Positions 36,306-46,167 of a stretch of 47,264 nucleotides of DNA are shown here, piece after piece; position 1 is the stretch's first letter, and every line of letters starts with the position of its first letter. Location of the stretch: positions 1 through 47,264 of the forward strand of contig JADLFX010000056.1 in NCBI GenBank assembly GCA_020849665.1, read 5' to 3'. Both the position numbers and the translations under genes were made by a program. Below the pieces are notes generated by a model that saw only the letters and a program-made list of their open reading frames with translations, made no database searches and was not told the origin of the DNA. The stretch is from Planctomycetota bacterium (GTDB lineage: Bacteria; Planctomycetota; UBA1135; UBA2386).

Positions 36306-36821
36306 ATGATCCAGGTTGGCGAACCCGCGCCGGAATTCACGCTGCCTGCGCACGACGGCAGCAGCGTGGCGTTGGCGCACTTCCGCGGTCGCGCGGTGGT
36401 CGTGCTCTACTTCTACGCCAGGGACGACACGCCGGGTTGAAGCCGGCAGGCCTGCGCGTTCCGGGATGCCCATGCGGCGTTCACGGACGCCGGCGCCGAG
36501 GTCCTCGGCGTCAGCCCGGACGGCCAGCAGAGCCACGCCGCGTTCGTCCGGGCGAAGCGCCTGCCCTACCGCCTCCTGAGCGACGCCGGCGGCGAGGTCC
36601 GGCGCCGCTACGGCGTGGGCCGCTCCTGGTTCGTGCTGCCCGGGCGCGTCACCTTCGTGATCGACAAGCAGGGCGTGGTCCGTCACGTGTTCGAGTCCCA
36701 GTTCCACTTCGCCCGCCACGCCGAGGAGGCTCTCGCCGCGGTGCGCGCCCTCGTCGCGGAAGCGGCGGCGGATCCCGCGAAGATCGACCCTGCGGGAAAC
36801 CCCGACACGCGTCCCGCCTAG
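36306..36821 (+). CDS. PrxQ/BCP-type peroxiredoxin, candidate selenoprotein (in-frame TGA at the peroxidatic cysteine)
   Basis: Read through TGA the protein is 171 aa. It opens MIQVGEPAPEFTLPAHDGSS, typical of PrxQ/BCP. The active site reads YFYARDDTPG-U45-SRQAC50AFRD, where family members have PGC...AC; the TGA occupies exactly the peroxidatic cysteine, and the resolving cysteine C50 is present. The frame continues without interruption to the TAG at 36819 (GVSPDGQQSHAAFVRAKRLP, then PGRVTFVIDKQGVVRHVF), matching the family to its end. The reaction would be peroxide reduction with thiols. Alternatives are a sequencing error or point nonsense mutation. No selenocysteine machinery is encoded in this window. 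It starts 94 bp after the oxidoreductase gene. Confidence 0.85.
36438..36440 (+). other. Recoded TGA, predicted selenocysteine codon 45
   Basis: Codon 45 of the peroxiredoxin is TGA between GGT (Gly44) and AGC (Ser46). It is the only in-frame stop between the ATG and the TAG at codon 172. It is TGA rather than TAA or TAG, and falls at the catalytic cysteine, as in known selenoenzymes. Confidence 0.8.
36450..36478 (+). promoter_or_regulatory. Possible bacterial SECIS hairpin after the TGA
   Basis: In the RNA, GCCUGCG (36450-36456) can pair with UGCGGC (36473-36478), leaving one bulged U. Inside, GGG-AUG-CCC (36463-36471) can form the tip, with a loop 28-30 nt past the U of UGA. The bulged U and this distance suit bacterial SECIS elements, but the pairing was drawn by hand and the internal loop is large. 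Confidence 0.35.
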
Positions 36822-37006
36822 AGACGAGTGCCCCGGCGCTCGCGGCCCTGGGCTGCTCTCCCGCAGGGTCTTGCGTGAGCTGCATGGACCTCGCGCTGCC
36901 CTGCGCGGCCACCGGAGCCAGGTGGGTTCGGAAGCGAAGGCACGCGGCCGCGGCGCAGGGGCGATCTTCGTTGTCCTCGACGTGGCGCGCTGCCGATCTA
37001 CGCACC

Positions 37007-39481
37007 ATGGCTCCCCTGGGCTCGTTTCCCGCATTCCTGGCCGGCCCCTGCATCTACGCGGACATCCTCCTCGGTCTGGTCGCGGCAGGCGCGCTCGGCT
37101 ACCTCGGCGCTCCGCTCTGGCTGTGGACCGGGACCCTGCTGGTGCTCCTGGCCGGCTTCGGCGCCCCGTGGTGGGTGCTGTTCCTGGTGGCCGCCCCCGC
37201 CGTACCCCTCCTGGTGCCGGCGTGGCGCGAGCAGCTGCTGACCCGGCACGTGCTGCGGCTGATGAAGTCCCTGAACGTGCTGCCGCAGATCTCGGAGACC
37301 GAGCGCACCGCGATCGAGGCCGGCACGGTGTGGGTGGAGGGCGAGCTCTTCTCCGGCCGCCCGCGCTGGGGGCGGATCCTCAAGGAGTCGTATCCCGAGT
37401 TGAGCGACGAGGAGCGGACCTTCCTCGACGGTCCAGCGGCGCGCGTGTGCGCGCTCACCGACGACTGGCGGGTGTTCCAGGACCGCGACCTGCCCGAGCA
37501 GGCGTGGGAGATGCTCAAGCGCGAGCGCTTCTTCGGGATGATCATCCCCAAGGAGTACGGCGGGCTCGGCTTCGGCCCGGCCGCCAACAGCGCGGTGGTG
37601 CAGAAGCTCGCCTCGCGTTCGCTGCCGCTGGGCATCACCGTGATGGTGCCGAACTCGCTCGGCCCCGCCGAGCTCCTGATCCACTACGGCACCGAGGCGC
37701 AGAAGCAGTACTGGCTGCCGCGCCTGGCGCGCGGCGAGGAGATCCCCTGCTTCGCGCTCACCGAGCCCGCGGCCGGCTCCGACGCGGGCTCGATCCAGGC
37801 GCGCGGCGAGGTGTTCCGTGGCGACGACGGCAGGCTCCAGCTGCGCCTGGAGTGGAACAAGCGCTACATCACGCTGGCGGCGATCAGCACCGTGCTGGGG
37901 TTGGCGTTCAAGCTGCGCGACCCGCACATCCTGCTCGGCCGGGGCGAGGACCTCGGCATCACGTGCGCGCTGATCCCGACGTCCATGCCCGGCGTGGTGC
38001 TGGGCAAGCGCCACGACCCGCTGGCGATCCCGTTCTACAACTGCCCCACCGAGGGCCACGGCGTGGTCGTGCCGCTCGACGCGGTGATCGGCGGCGCCGA
38101 CGGCGTGGGCCAGGGCTGGCGCATGCTGATGGAGTGCCTCGCGGCCGGGCGCGGCATCTCGCTGCCCGCCACCGCCACCGGTGGCGCCAAGCTCGCGGCG
38201 AGGGTGGCCGGCGCATACGCGGCGGTGCGCCGCCAGTTCGGCCTGCCGATCGGCCGCTTCGAGGGGATCGAGGAACCCCTGGCGCGGATCGGCGGGCTCA
38301 CCTGGCTGCTGGAAGCCGCGCGCCGGTTCACCGTGGGCGGCCTGCAGAGCGGCGCCAAGCCGGCCGTGGCGACGGCGATCGCCAAGTACAACAGCACCGA
38401 GATCTACCGCCGGATCATCAACGACGCGATGGACGTGTGCGGCGGCGCAGGCATCTCCCGCGGGCCGCGCAACCTGCTCGCGCACGGCTACATGGGCTGC
38501 CCGATCAGCATCACGGTCGAGGGCGCCAACATCCTCACCCGCACCCTGATGGTGTTCGGCCAGGGCGCGATCCGCTGTCACCCGTACACCTACGCGGAGA
38601 TCGCGGCGGTTGGCAGGGGCGACCTCGGGGCCTTCGACCGGGCGCTCTTCGGCCACATCGGACACGTGGTACGCAACGGCTGCCGCGCGTTCCTGCTCAG
38701 CCTGACGCGCGGCTGGCTCGCCACGCCATGGGGCCGCGGCCCGGCCGCGCGCTACCAGGGCAAGCTGAGCTGGGCCGCGGCCAGCTTCGCGCTCCTCGCC
38801 GATCTGGCGATGGGCACGCTGGCCGGCGACCTCAAGCGCAAGGAGAAGCTGACCGGCCGCTTCGCCGACGTGTTCTCCTGGCTCTACCTCGGCACCGCGG
38901 CGCTGCGCCGCTTCGAGGCCGAGGGCCGGCGCAAGGACGACCTGCCGTTCCTGCGCTGGTCGCTGGAACACGCGCTGGCGCAGATCCAGCAGGCCTTCGA
39001 CGGCATCTACGCGAACTTCGACGTGCCGGTGCTCGGCTGGCTGCTGCGCGGGCCGATCGGCCTGTGGTCGCGGATGAACCCGCTCTCGCTCGGTCCGAGC
39101 GATCGCCTCGGCGGCAAGGTGGCCCGGGCCCTGCAGGTGCCGGGACCGCACCGCGACCACCTCACGCGCGGCATCCACGTCGCCAGCGAGGAGGGCGAGG
39201 CGATGGCCCGCCTGGACCGCACCCTGGAGCTGGTGCACCAGGCCGAGGCCGTGGTGGCGAAGATCAAGGACGCGGTCCGGGGCCGCCGCCTGCCGAAGGG
39301 CCGCCCCGAGTCGCTGGTGGCCGAGGCGCTGGCCGCCCAGGTGATCGGCCCCGAAGAGGCGGAGCTGCTGCAGCGCGCCGAGGCGGCGCGCTGGGACGCC
39401 ATCCAGGTCGACTCGTTCGGCCTCGCCGAGTACCTCGGGCACGAGGACCCGCACGACGCGCAGGCGCTGGCCGGGCGCTGA
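37007..39481 (+). CDS. fadE: FadE-type acyl-CoA dehydrogenase
   Basis: The protein is 824 aa, close to E. coli FadE (814). It catalyses the first, FAD-dependent step of fatty acid beta-oxidation. N-terminal hydrophobic segments (about 8-70) anchor it to the membrane. The acyl-CoA dehydrogenase core (about 100-520) has FGMIIPKEYGGLGFGP, CFALTEPAAGSDAGS and DVCGGAGISRGPRNLLAHGY. A C-terminal FadE-specific domain follows (LTGRFADVFSWLYLGTAALR, GRRLPKGRPESLVAEAL). The ATG at MAPLGSFPAFLAGP was chosen as the first before the hydrophobic region. The 185 bp upstream contain nothing I recognise. The stop is 4 bp from the stop of the convergent Kelch-like gene. Confidence 0.93.
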   Translation: MAPLGSFPAFLAGPCIYADILLGLVAAGALGYLGAPLWLWTGTLLVLLAGFGAPWWVLFLVAAPAVPLLVPAWREQLLTRHVLRLMKSLNVLPQISETERTAIEAGTVWVEGELFSGRPRWGRILKESYPELSDEERTFLDGPAARVCALTDDWRVFQDRDLPEQAWEMLKRERFFGMIIPKEYGGLGFGPAANSAVVQKLASRSLPLGITVMVPNSLGPAELLIHYGTEAQKQYWLPRLARGEEIPCFALTEPAAGSDAGSIQARGEVFRGDDGRLQLRLEWNKRYITLAAISTVLGLAFKLRDPHILLGRGEDLGITCALIPTSMPGVVLGKRHDPLAIPFYNCPTEGHGVVVPLDAVIGGADGVGQGWRMLMECLAAGRGISLPATATGGAKLAARVAGAYAAVRRQFGLPIGRFEGIEEPLARIGGLTWLLEAARRFTVGGLQSGAKPAVATAIAKYNSTEIYRRIINDAMDVCGGAGISRGPRNLLAHGYMGCPISITVEGANILTRTLMVFGQGAIRCHPYTYAEIAAVGRGDLGAFDRALFGHIGHVVRNGCRAFLLSLTRGWLATPWGRGPAARYQGKLSWAAASFALLADLAMGTLAGDLKRKEKLTGRFADVFSWLYLGTAALRRFEAEGRRKDDLPFLRWSLEHALAQIQQAFDGIYANFDVPVLGWLLRGPIGLWSRMNPLSLGPSDRLGGKVARALQVPGPHRDHLTRGIHVASEEGEAMARLDRTLELVHQAEAVVAKIKDAVRGRRLPKGRPESLVAEALAAQVIGPEEAELLQRAEAARWDAIQVDSFGLAEYLGHEDPHDAQALAGR

Positions 39482-39485
39482 GCGA

Positions 39486-40946
39486 TCAGCCGCCGATCAC
39501 CGCCTCGGCGCCGTTGCTCACCGTGAGCCCCAGGCTGTTCGCCGAGGGGTCGAGCACGATGGCCTGGTTGAAGAAGCGCAGGCCCGCGGCATCCGCGGGG
39601 ATCGGGATCGTCCACAGTCCCGCGCCGAGGACGTTCGTCACCGGGTAGAGGAAGTCGCCGCTCACGCGCAGGGCGCAGCCCTGCATCCCGATGACGCCCA
39701 GGTCGAAGGGCAGGGTGAGCGCGCCGTACTGGGTCTTCGAGTTGCCCAGGAAGATCCAGGCCGCACCGGTGAGAGGCAGGTGGTTCACCTGCACGGTGAA
39801 GGTCGCGCCCGCCGTAGGCACTTCGCCGCCCCGCGCGGAGATCGCGGGCACGCCCTGGACGCCGGCGCATCCGCTGCCGAACGGTGTGTACGAGCCGGAG
39901 GTGCCGGGGGTGTACTCCCAGAGGTCGCGTTGGTAGGTGGCAACTGCGGGGGAGGGGATCGGATAGAGCGATTCGCGCGTCACGCCCGTCCCGCCGTGCA
40001 GGATCAGGCGCCCGCGCTGGGCGTCGAACGCCAGGGCGAAGTCCCACCGGCGACCCGGCATCTGCGGCGTGAACAGCTCGCGCCAGCGCGTGCCGTCCCA
40101 GGCCCACAGGTCCGCGAGGGGCATGCCGCGATCGTCGAGACCGCCGTAGACGTACGTGATGCCGCGCGCGGGATCGGTCGCCATGCCGTGGCCGTGACGC
40201 GCGGGCGGTGCCACGAGCGTCGTACGCTCCACCCAGATCGTGCCGTCGTACTCCCACAGGTCCTGCAGGGTCGTCCCGTAGGTCCCATTGCCGACCAGCG
40301 TCCGGGTGGTCCCGCCGAAGAGCACCACGCGCCGCCGCACCGCGTCGAACGACATGGCATGTCCCCAGCGTGGCATCGGAGCCGCGAGGGGATTGCGCTG
40401 GATCCACGCGCTCCCGTCCCACTCCCAGGTGTCGCGCAGGACGGTCGTGCCGAGGATCGGGGTGCCGGACTCTTCGCCCCCGCCGAACACGACGAGGCGG
40501 CCCCGCACGGTGTCGAAGGCAGTGGCGGCACGCGTGCGGCGCCCGGGGAGCTGGGGTGGGTTGGGCAGGATCAGGTTCGCCCCATCCCACTCATGGAACA
40601 CCTGGCTGCCGATCATGCTGTTCTGGCTGAAGCTTCCGCCGCCGACCCACGTGGACACGCCGCGCACCGCATCGAACGCGAGCGTGCCAAAGCCGAAGAA
40701 CGCCAGTGGCGAGGTCATGGCATGGCGCTGACTCCATGCGGTGCCGTTCCATTCCCAAGTCTGGAAGTTGCCGACCGACTTCGAGAATCCCATCGCCACC
40801 GTGACATTGCGCGCGCTGTCGAAGGTCATGCGCGGACTGAACAGGTCCGGCGCGGTGGGCGTCGAGCGCAGGGACCATTGCCCCTGGGCGGCGAGCGGCG
40901 GGATTGCGGCGAGGAACGCGACGAGTCCGAGAGAGAGCCGTGGCAT
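39486..40946 (-). CDS. Secreted Kelch-like repeat protein with planctomycete-type C-terminal module
   Basis: The protein is 486 aa. It has a signal peptide (1-20, LVAFLAAIPPLAAQ). Five or six Kelch-like units follow, each with a 'FD..R..vVlFGG....DtWEWDG..W' pattern (for example MSFDAVRRRVVLFGGTT, DLWEYDGTIWVER, LAFDAQRGRLILHGGTG). This suggests a beta-propeller, probably a binding scaffold. The last 132 residues are the shared module: FGSGCAGVQG, LPFDLGVIGMQGCALRV, FNQAIVLDPSANSLGLTVSN. The ATG is fixed by the signal peptide. It is 124 bp downstream of the acyl-CoA dehydrogenase gene on the same strand. No functional link to fatty acid metabolism is evident. Confidence 0.86.
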   Translation of the reverse strand: MPRLSLGLVAFLAAIPPLAAQGQWSLRSTPTAPDLFSPRMTFDSARNVTVAMGFSKSVGNFQTWEWNGTAWSQRHAMTSPLAFFGFGTLAFDAVRGVSTWVGGGSFSQNSMIGSQVFHEWDGANLILPNPPQLPGRRTRAATAFDTVRGRLVVFGGGEESGTPILGTTVLRDTWEWDGSAWIQRNPLAAPMPRWGHAMSFDAVRRRVVLFGGTTRTLVGNGTYGTTLQDLWEYDGTIWVERTTLVAPPARHGHGMATDPARGITYVYGGLDDRGMPLADLWAWDGTRWRELFTPQMPGRRWDFALAFDAQRGRLILHGGTGVTRESLYPIPSPAVATYQRDLWEYTPGTSGSYTPFGSGCAGVQGVPAISARGGEVPTAGATFTVQVNHLPLTGAAWIFLGNSKTQYGALTLPFDLGVIGMQGCALRVSGDFLYPVTNVLGAGLWTIPIPADAAGLRFFNQAIVLDPSANSLGLTVSNGAEAVIGG

Positions 40947-41070
40947 GGTCTGAGATCCTGTCCTCCTCCGCGGCAGAGTAAGCCGGGTCCCGGACCCGGC
41001 AAGCCCTGGCGCGGACCGCAGGCAGGGAGGAACGCCGGGGCTGGGACTCCCCCGCGGCGGCGCCGCTGGC

Positions 41071-42222
<1,152 letters not shown>

Positions 42223-42433
42223 GGGCTGGGCGTGGGCTGGCGGGGAAAGCGCGGCATCGTCGGGAACACCCTCCCGCCAGGCAAGCGCGCGGGACCGACG
42301 CCACCGGCCGGCGCGCCGCGCTCGACCCGCCGTGTCTCACCCTGATCCACACGGCGCCGCTGCCGCCCGGCGCGCCCGGGGCCGGGGTAGCCTTGCCCGG
42401 CGCGTACCTTCCCACGCGCGACCCATCCCCCGC

Positions 42434-43777
42434 ATGGGACACGTCCTACTGGCCGCTCCCCCGGTCACCCGCTTCGCCCTGCACCAGCGCCTCGCCAAGG
42501 CGCTGCTGGCGCGCGGCCATCGCGCGACCGTCCTGGCGGGCGATCCCGTGAGCTACGAGTTCCATGCCCGGCAGGGGCTGGCGGTCCTGCCCTGGCGGGC
42601 GCGCGGCGTGGAGACCACGCTGCTCCCGCTGGAGGACTTCGCCGCCACCGACCTGACGCTGTGGGGCCGCTCCACCACGCGCGGCGACGCCTTCGCGGCG
42701 CGCGTGCGCACGCTCGGCCGGCTGGCGTCCGGCCTGCGCGAGGTGTTCGAGCGCGAGCGGCCGGAGTGCGTCTTCCTGCACCAGGAACGCGGCGGCATCC
42801 ACCGCCTCGTGCACTTCCTGGCGCGCGAGCACGGCGTTCCCGTGCTGCACACGGGCACGGGACTCCTGCCACACACCATGCAGTGGGACGAGTCCGGCCT
42901 CGACGGCGACTCCTCGCTGTGCCGCCGCATCGCGTACGACTACCGCGACCATGCGCGGGACGAGGTGTTCCTGGCCGCGGCGCTCGCCGCGTGGACCGCG
43001 GGCATCCAGCCCTTCGCCCTGCCCCAGGATCCCGCCTCGCCCGTGCCCGCAGCGCGCGGCCTCGTGGCGCTGGCCGAGGCCTGGCGCCAGGGTCTGGGGC
43101 GCGAGGCCCTGCACTCCTGGTCCGCGGCGCGCGAATGGCACCCGCAGACCGCGCCGGCCGCGCCGGCCCCGGTGCAGCCGCCAGACGGCCCGTACGTGGT
43201 CCTGCTGGCGCAGGACCCGCGCGATCCGCGCCTCCTCCTCGATGCGCCGCAGGCTCCCGCGCAGACCACGCTGCTGCGGGGCGTCCGCGGCGCGGCTTCG
43301 GCCCTGGACCCCGCGTGCCGCGTCGTGGTCCTCGGCGCACCCGCCACCGAGCTCCCCGAGTCGGAGGGCGTGCTCTTCCTCCCGCTGGACGCGGCGCCGG
43401 CCCTGCTCGCCACCGCCCTGGCCGCGGTCACCGTGAACCACCCGCTGGGGATCGGCGCGCTGCTCATGGGCACACCCCTCCTGCATCTCGGGCGCTCGGC
43501 GTACGGGATCCGGGGCGTCGCGACGCAGACCGCGCTCGTCGGGCTGGAAGCGGACCTGCGCGCCGCGCTGCACCTGGACCCGGGCACGTTGCGCGAGCGC
43601 TTCCTCACCCGCGTCCTGCAGAACGACCACGTGTGGTGCTCGGCGCGCCTGCCCGACCACAACGGGGTGCGCGGGCTGGTCGAGCGCATCGAGATGCTGC
43701 TGCGCGTGCCCGGCCCGTATGCCCGGGGCCGCCACTACCGGCCCGGGCCGGCCTGGCCGCTCGCGGTCTCGCCCTAG
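42434..43777 (+). CDS. KpsS/LipB-like capsule polysaccharide protein
   Basis: The protein is 447 aa with two glycosyltransferase-like halves. The first half has HVLLAAPPVTRFALHQRLA, VFLHQERGGIHRLVHFLAREHG and PVLHTGTGLLPHTMQWDESG. The second has YVVLLAQDPRDPRLLLDAP and the C-terminal signature VTVNHPLGIGALLMGTPLLH followed by LGRSAYGIRGVATQ. The last pattern (single conserved site, 'G.P...LG...Y...G...Q') is what is seen in KpsC/KpsS beta-Kdo transferases and capsule export proteins. It would prime or modify surface polysaccharide in the cytoplasm. The ATG was chosen at MGHVLLAAPP. The stop overlaps the convergent glycosyltransferase by 4 nt (CTAG). Confidence 0.65.
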   Translation: MGHVLLAAPPVTRFALHQRLAKALLARGHRATVLAGDPVSYEFHARQGLAVLPWRARGVETTLLPLEDFAATDLTLWGRSTTRGDAFAARVRTLGRLASGLREVFERERPECVFLHQERGGIHRLVHFLAREHGVPVLHTGTGLLPHTMQWDESGLDGDSSLCRRIAYDYRDHARDEVFLAAALAAWTAGIQPFALPQDPASPVPAARGLVALAEAWRQGLGREALHSWSAAREWHPQTAPAAPAPVQPPDGPYVVLLAQDPRDPRLLLDAPQAPAQTTLLRGVRGAASALDPACRVVVLGAPATELPESEGVLFLPLDAAPALLATALAAVTVNHPLGIGALLMGTPLLHLGRSAYGIRGVATQTALVGLEADLRAALHLDPGTLRERFLTRVLQNDHVWCSARLPDHNGVRGLVERIEMLLRVPGPYARGRHYRPGPAWPLAVSP

Positions 43778-44898
43778 ACGCCGCGGGCGAGCGAGAGCGC
43801 CGGCGCGGCGCTGCTCCCCGCCAGGGCCGCTCGGTACGCGGCCACCGTGCCGTCCGCACAGCGCGCCCACGGGAACCCGGCCGCCCGGGCGCGGGCCGCG
43901 GCACCCAGCGCCGTGGCGCACGCGCGGTCGCGCAGCACGCCCTCGAGCGCGGCGGCGAACGCCTCCGCTCCGGGCTCGGCCACGCGCACGCCTGCGTCGC
44001 CCACCACCTCCGGCAGGGAGGAGTTGTCGGCGACCACCACCGGCAGGCCCGCGGCCATGGCCTCCGCCACGGTGAACCCGAAGCCCTCGTACCCGCTGGG
44101 CGCGCCGAACGCGTCGGCGAGCTGGTAGAGCGCGGCCAGCTCGGCGGCATCCACCTCGCCCAGCCAGAGCGCGGTGTCGTCGCGCCGGATCTCGGCGAAC
44201 GCCTGTTCCGCACGCCAGCCGCGCCGTCCGGCCAGCACCAGGCGGTGCGGCAGGCCGCGGGCGCGCAGCAGCCGCACCGCGCGCACCAGCAGATCCACGT
44301 GCTTGCGCGCCTGGATGGTGCCCACGTGCAGGACGAAGGGCAGTGCGCCGGCCAGCTGCGCGCCCAGCCGCGCCAGGACGGCGGGTTCCGGCGCCGCGGG
44401 CCCGGCGATGCCGTGCGGCACGACATGCACCCGGGGCGCGCACCTTGGGTGGATCGCGACGAGGTCGCGCGCGGTCCACGCGCTCGGCACGACGACGGCC
44501 TGCGCCCGGCGCACGGCATGCGCCGTGGCGGAGCGCAGGAAGGTGCGCGCGGCCAGGGTGAACGTCGCCGGGCAGCGCCAGTACGCCAGGTCGTGCACGG
44601 TGACCACGGCGGGGATCGCGCAGCGCCAGGGCAGGGCGTTCTTGGTGTCGTGATAGAGGTCGGGGCGCAGGGCGCGCAGGGCGCGTGGCAGCCGCAGATG
44701 CTGCCAGAGCAGCCGGTCCGCGCCGCCCGCGCACGGCACCTCGACCACGCCGGCGCGCAGGCCGGCGAAGCGCTCGGGCCGATCGGTGAGCACCGTGACC
44801 CGCAGGTCGCTCCGCTCGGCCAGGGCCTCCGCGAGGCGGCCCGCGTAGGTGGCGGGTCCGCCCGTGGTGCCGCAGAGCGCGCCGAGTGCCACGTGCAT
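43774..44898 (-). CDS. GT4-family glycosyltransferase
   Basis: The protein is 374 aa. It has the GT-B fold with N-terminal MHVALGALCGTTGGPATYAGRLAEALA and VVTVHDLAYWRCP, a linker, and a C-terminal GT4 domain with PFVLHVGTIQARKHVDLLVRAV, RLVLAGRRGW and the donor-binding E-x7-E motif in PSGYEGFGFTVAEAMAAGLPVV. It resembles mannosyl/rhamnosyl-type transferases of surface polysaccharide clusters. Donor and acceptor are unknown. It is convergent with the KpsS-like gene and divergent from the next GT4 gene (65 bp between starts). Confidence 0.9.
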   Translation of the reverse strand: MHVALGALCGTTGGPATYAGRLAEALAERSDLRVTVLTDRPERFAGLRAGVVEVPCAGGADRLLWQHLRLPRALRALRPDLYHDTKNALPWRCAIPAVVTVHDLAYWRCPATFTLAARTFLRSATAHAVRRAQAVVVPSAWTARDLVAIHPRCAPRVHVVPHGIAGPAAPEPAVLARLGAQLAGALPFVLHVGTIQARKHVDLLVRAVRLLRARGLPHRLVLAGRRGWRAEQAFAEIRRDDTALWLGEVDAAELAALYQLADAFGAPSGYEGFGFTVAEAMAAGLPVVVADNSSLPEVVGDAGVRVAEPGAEAFAAALEGVLRDRACATALGAAARARAAGFPWARCADGTVAAYRAALAGSSAAPALSLARGV

Positions 44899-44963
44899 GC
44901 GCTACCTATCGGCAGGGGCCGGGCCGAAGCGCGAGGTTGCCCCCGCCGCGCGGCCGGGGTTCC

Positions 44964-46115
44964 ATGGGCACCAGGCATTCCCCGGGGCCAGCCATCCGCA
45001 TCCTCTTCGTCGTCGACGCGATCCAGCCACCGCTCACCGGCGTCGGACGGCTGGCGCTCGCGCTGCTCCGCGCCCTCGCCGCGCAGGGCACGACGCTGGC
45101 CGCCGTCGACTGGCGGCCCAACCCGCTGGTCGAGGAGACGGGCGTGCCGCTGCACATCCTGCCGCAGCGGCTGCCGTTCGGCACCACCGCGCTCTTCCAC
45201 CTCACCCTGGCGCGCCGGATCGCGGCGGCGCGGATCCCCCACGACGTGCTCTTCGACCCTAGCGGCTACCCGGACGCATTCGGCCCCGCCGCGCGGAGCG
45301 TGCTCCTGGTCCACGACCTGAGCATGCTGCGCAAGGGCACCTACCGGCCGGGCAAGCGGCGCTGGTTCCAGGCGTTCTATCCGCGCGCGCTGCGCCGCGC
45401 CGCGGCGCTGGCCTGCGTGTCGGCGAGCACGCGCACCGAGCTGCTGCGCGCCGTGCCGCGGCTCGCGCCGGATCGCGTGCACGTCGTACCCGGCTGCCTG
45501 GATCCCGACCTCCAGGGCGCTCTCGCGAGTGCGGCGGAGGCGCGCGTGGGCGGCGGCGACGGCGTGCTCTTCGTCGGGACCCTCGAGGTGCGAAAGAACC
45601 TGCTCACGCTCCTGGAGGCGTACGCGCAGGCCCGCGTACGCGGCCTGCGCCGGCCGCTGGTGCTGGCCGGCCGGCCCGGATTCGGCGCCGAGGCGATCCT
45701 GGCGCGCGCCGGCGCCCCGGACCTGCGCGAGCACGTGCGCGTGCTCGGCGCGGTCGACGAGGCAACGCTGCACCGCCTCTACGGCGCGTCGTTCGCCCTG
45801 GTGCTGCCCTCGCGCGAGGAGGGCTTCGGGCTGCCGATCCTGGAGGGCTTCGCGGCCGGCCTGCCGGTGCTCACCGGCACCACCTCGGCGATGCCCGAGG
45901 TGGCCGGTGACGCGGCGCTGCTCGCCGACACCGGCGACGCCGCCGCGCTGCGCGACGCGCTCCTGCGCCTGGAGCAGGACGCCGGACTGCGCGCCGGGCT
46001 CGTGGCGCGCGGCCGCGCGCGGCTGGCGCACTTCGCGGCCGCGGCCAGCGCGCGCGCCCTGCTGTACATCCTGCTCGGCGTCGCGAAGCAGGACGCCCGC
46101 GCCGCGCTGTCGTGA
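44964..46115 (+). CDS. GT4-family glycosyltransferase
   Basis: The protein is 383 aa. The N-terminal domain has IRILFVVDAIQPPLTGVGRLA and VLLVHDLSMLRKG. The C-terminal GT4 domain has VLFVGTLEVRKNLLTLLEAY, PLVLAGRPGFGAE and PSREEGFGLPILEGFAAGLPVLT with the E-x7-E donor site. It closely resembles its divergent neighbour in layout but the two are not near-identical. The ATG at MGTRHSPGPAIRILF was chosen; the 26 codons before it are not conserved-looking. Likely a surface polysaccharide enzyme; sugar unknown. Confidence 0.9.
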   Translation: MGTRHSPGPAIRILFVVDAIQPPLTGVGRLALALLRALAAQGTTLAAVDWRPNPLVEETGVPLHILPQRLPFGTTALFHLTLARRIAAARIPHDVLFDPSGYPDAFGPAARSVLLVHDLSMLRKGTYRPGKRRWFQAFYPRALRRAAALACVSASTRTELLRAVPRLAPDRVHVVPGCLDPDLQGALASAAEARVGGGDGVLFVGTLEVRKNLLTLLEAYAQARVRGLRRPLVLAGRPGFGAEAILARAGAPDLREHVRVLGAVDEATLHRLYGASFALVLPSREEGFGLPILEGFAAGLPVLTGTTSAMPEVAGDAALLADTGDAAALRDALLRLEQDAGLRAGLVARGRARLAHFAAAASARALLYILLGVAKQDARAALS

Positions 46116-46167
46116 ATCTGCACACCCGGCCTCAAGCCGGCCTTGGCTCGGTGCCGATGCTCGAACC

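Noticed and set aside
36306..36440. Peroxiredoxin as a pseudogene truncated at the TGA
   Set aside because: The only stop falls on the catalytic cysteine codon, the downstream frame is intact and family-like to a normal end; recoding is the simpler reading, although sequencing error cannot be excluded.
36615..36821. Separate short gene starting inside the peroxiredoxin
   Set aside because: It is in the same frame as, and aligns with, the C-terminal half of PrxQ; it is the tail of the read-through protein.
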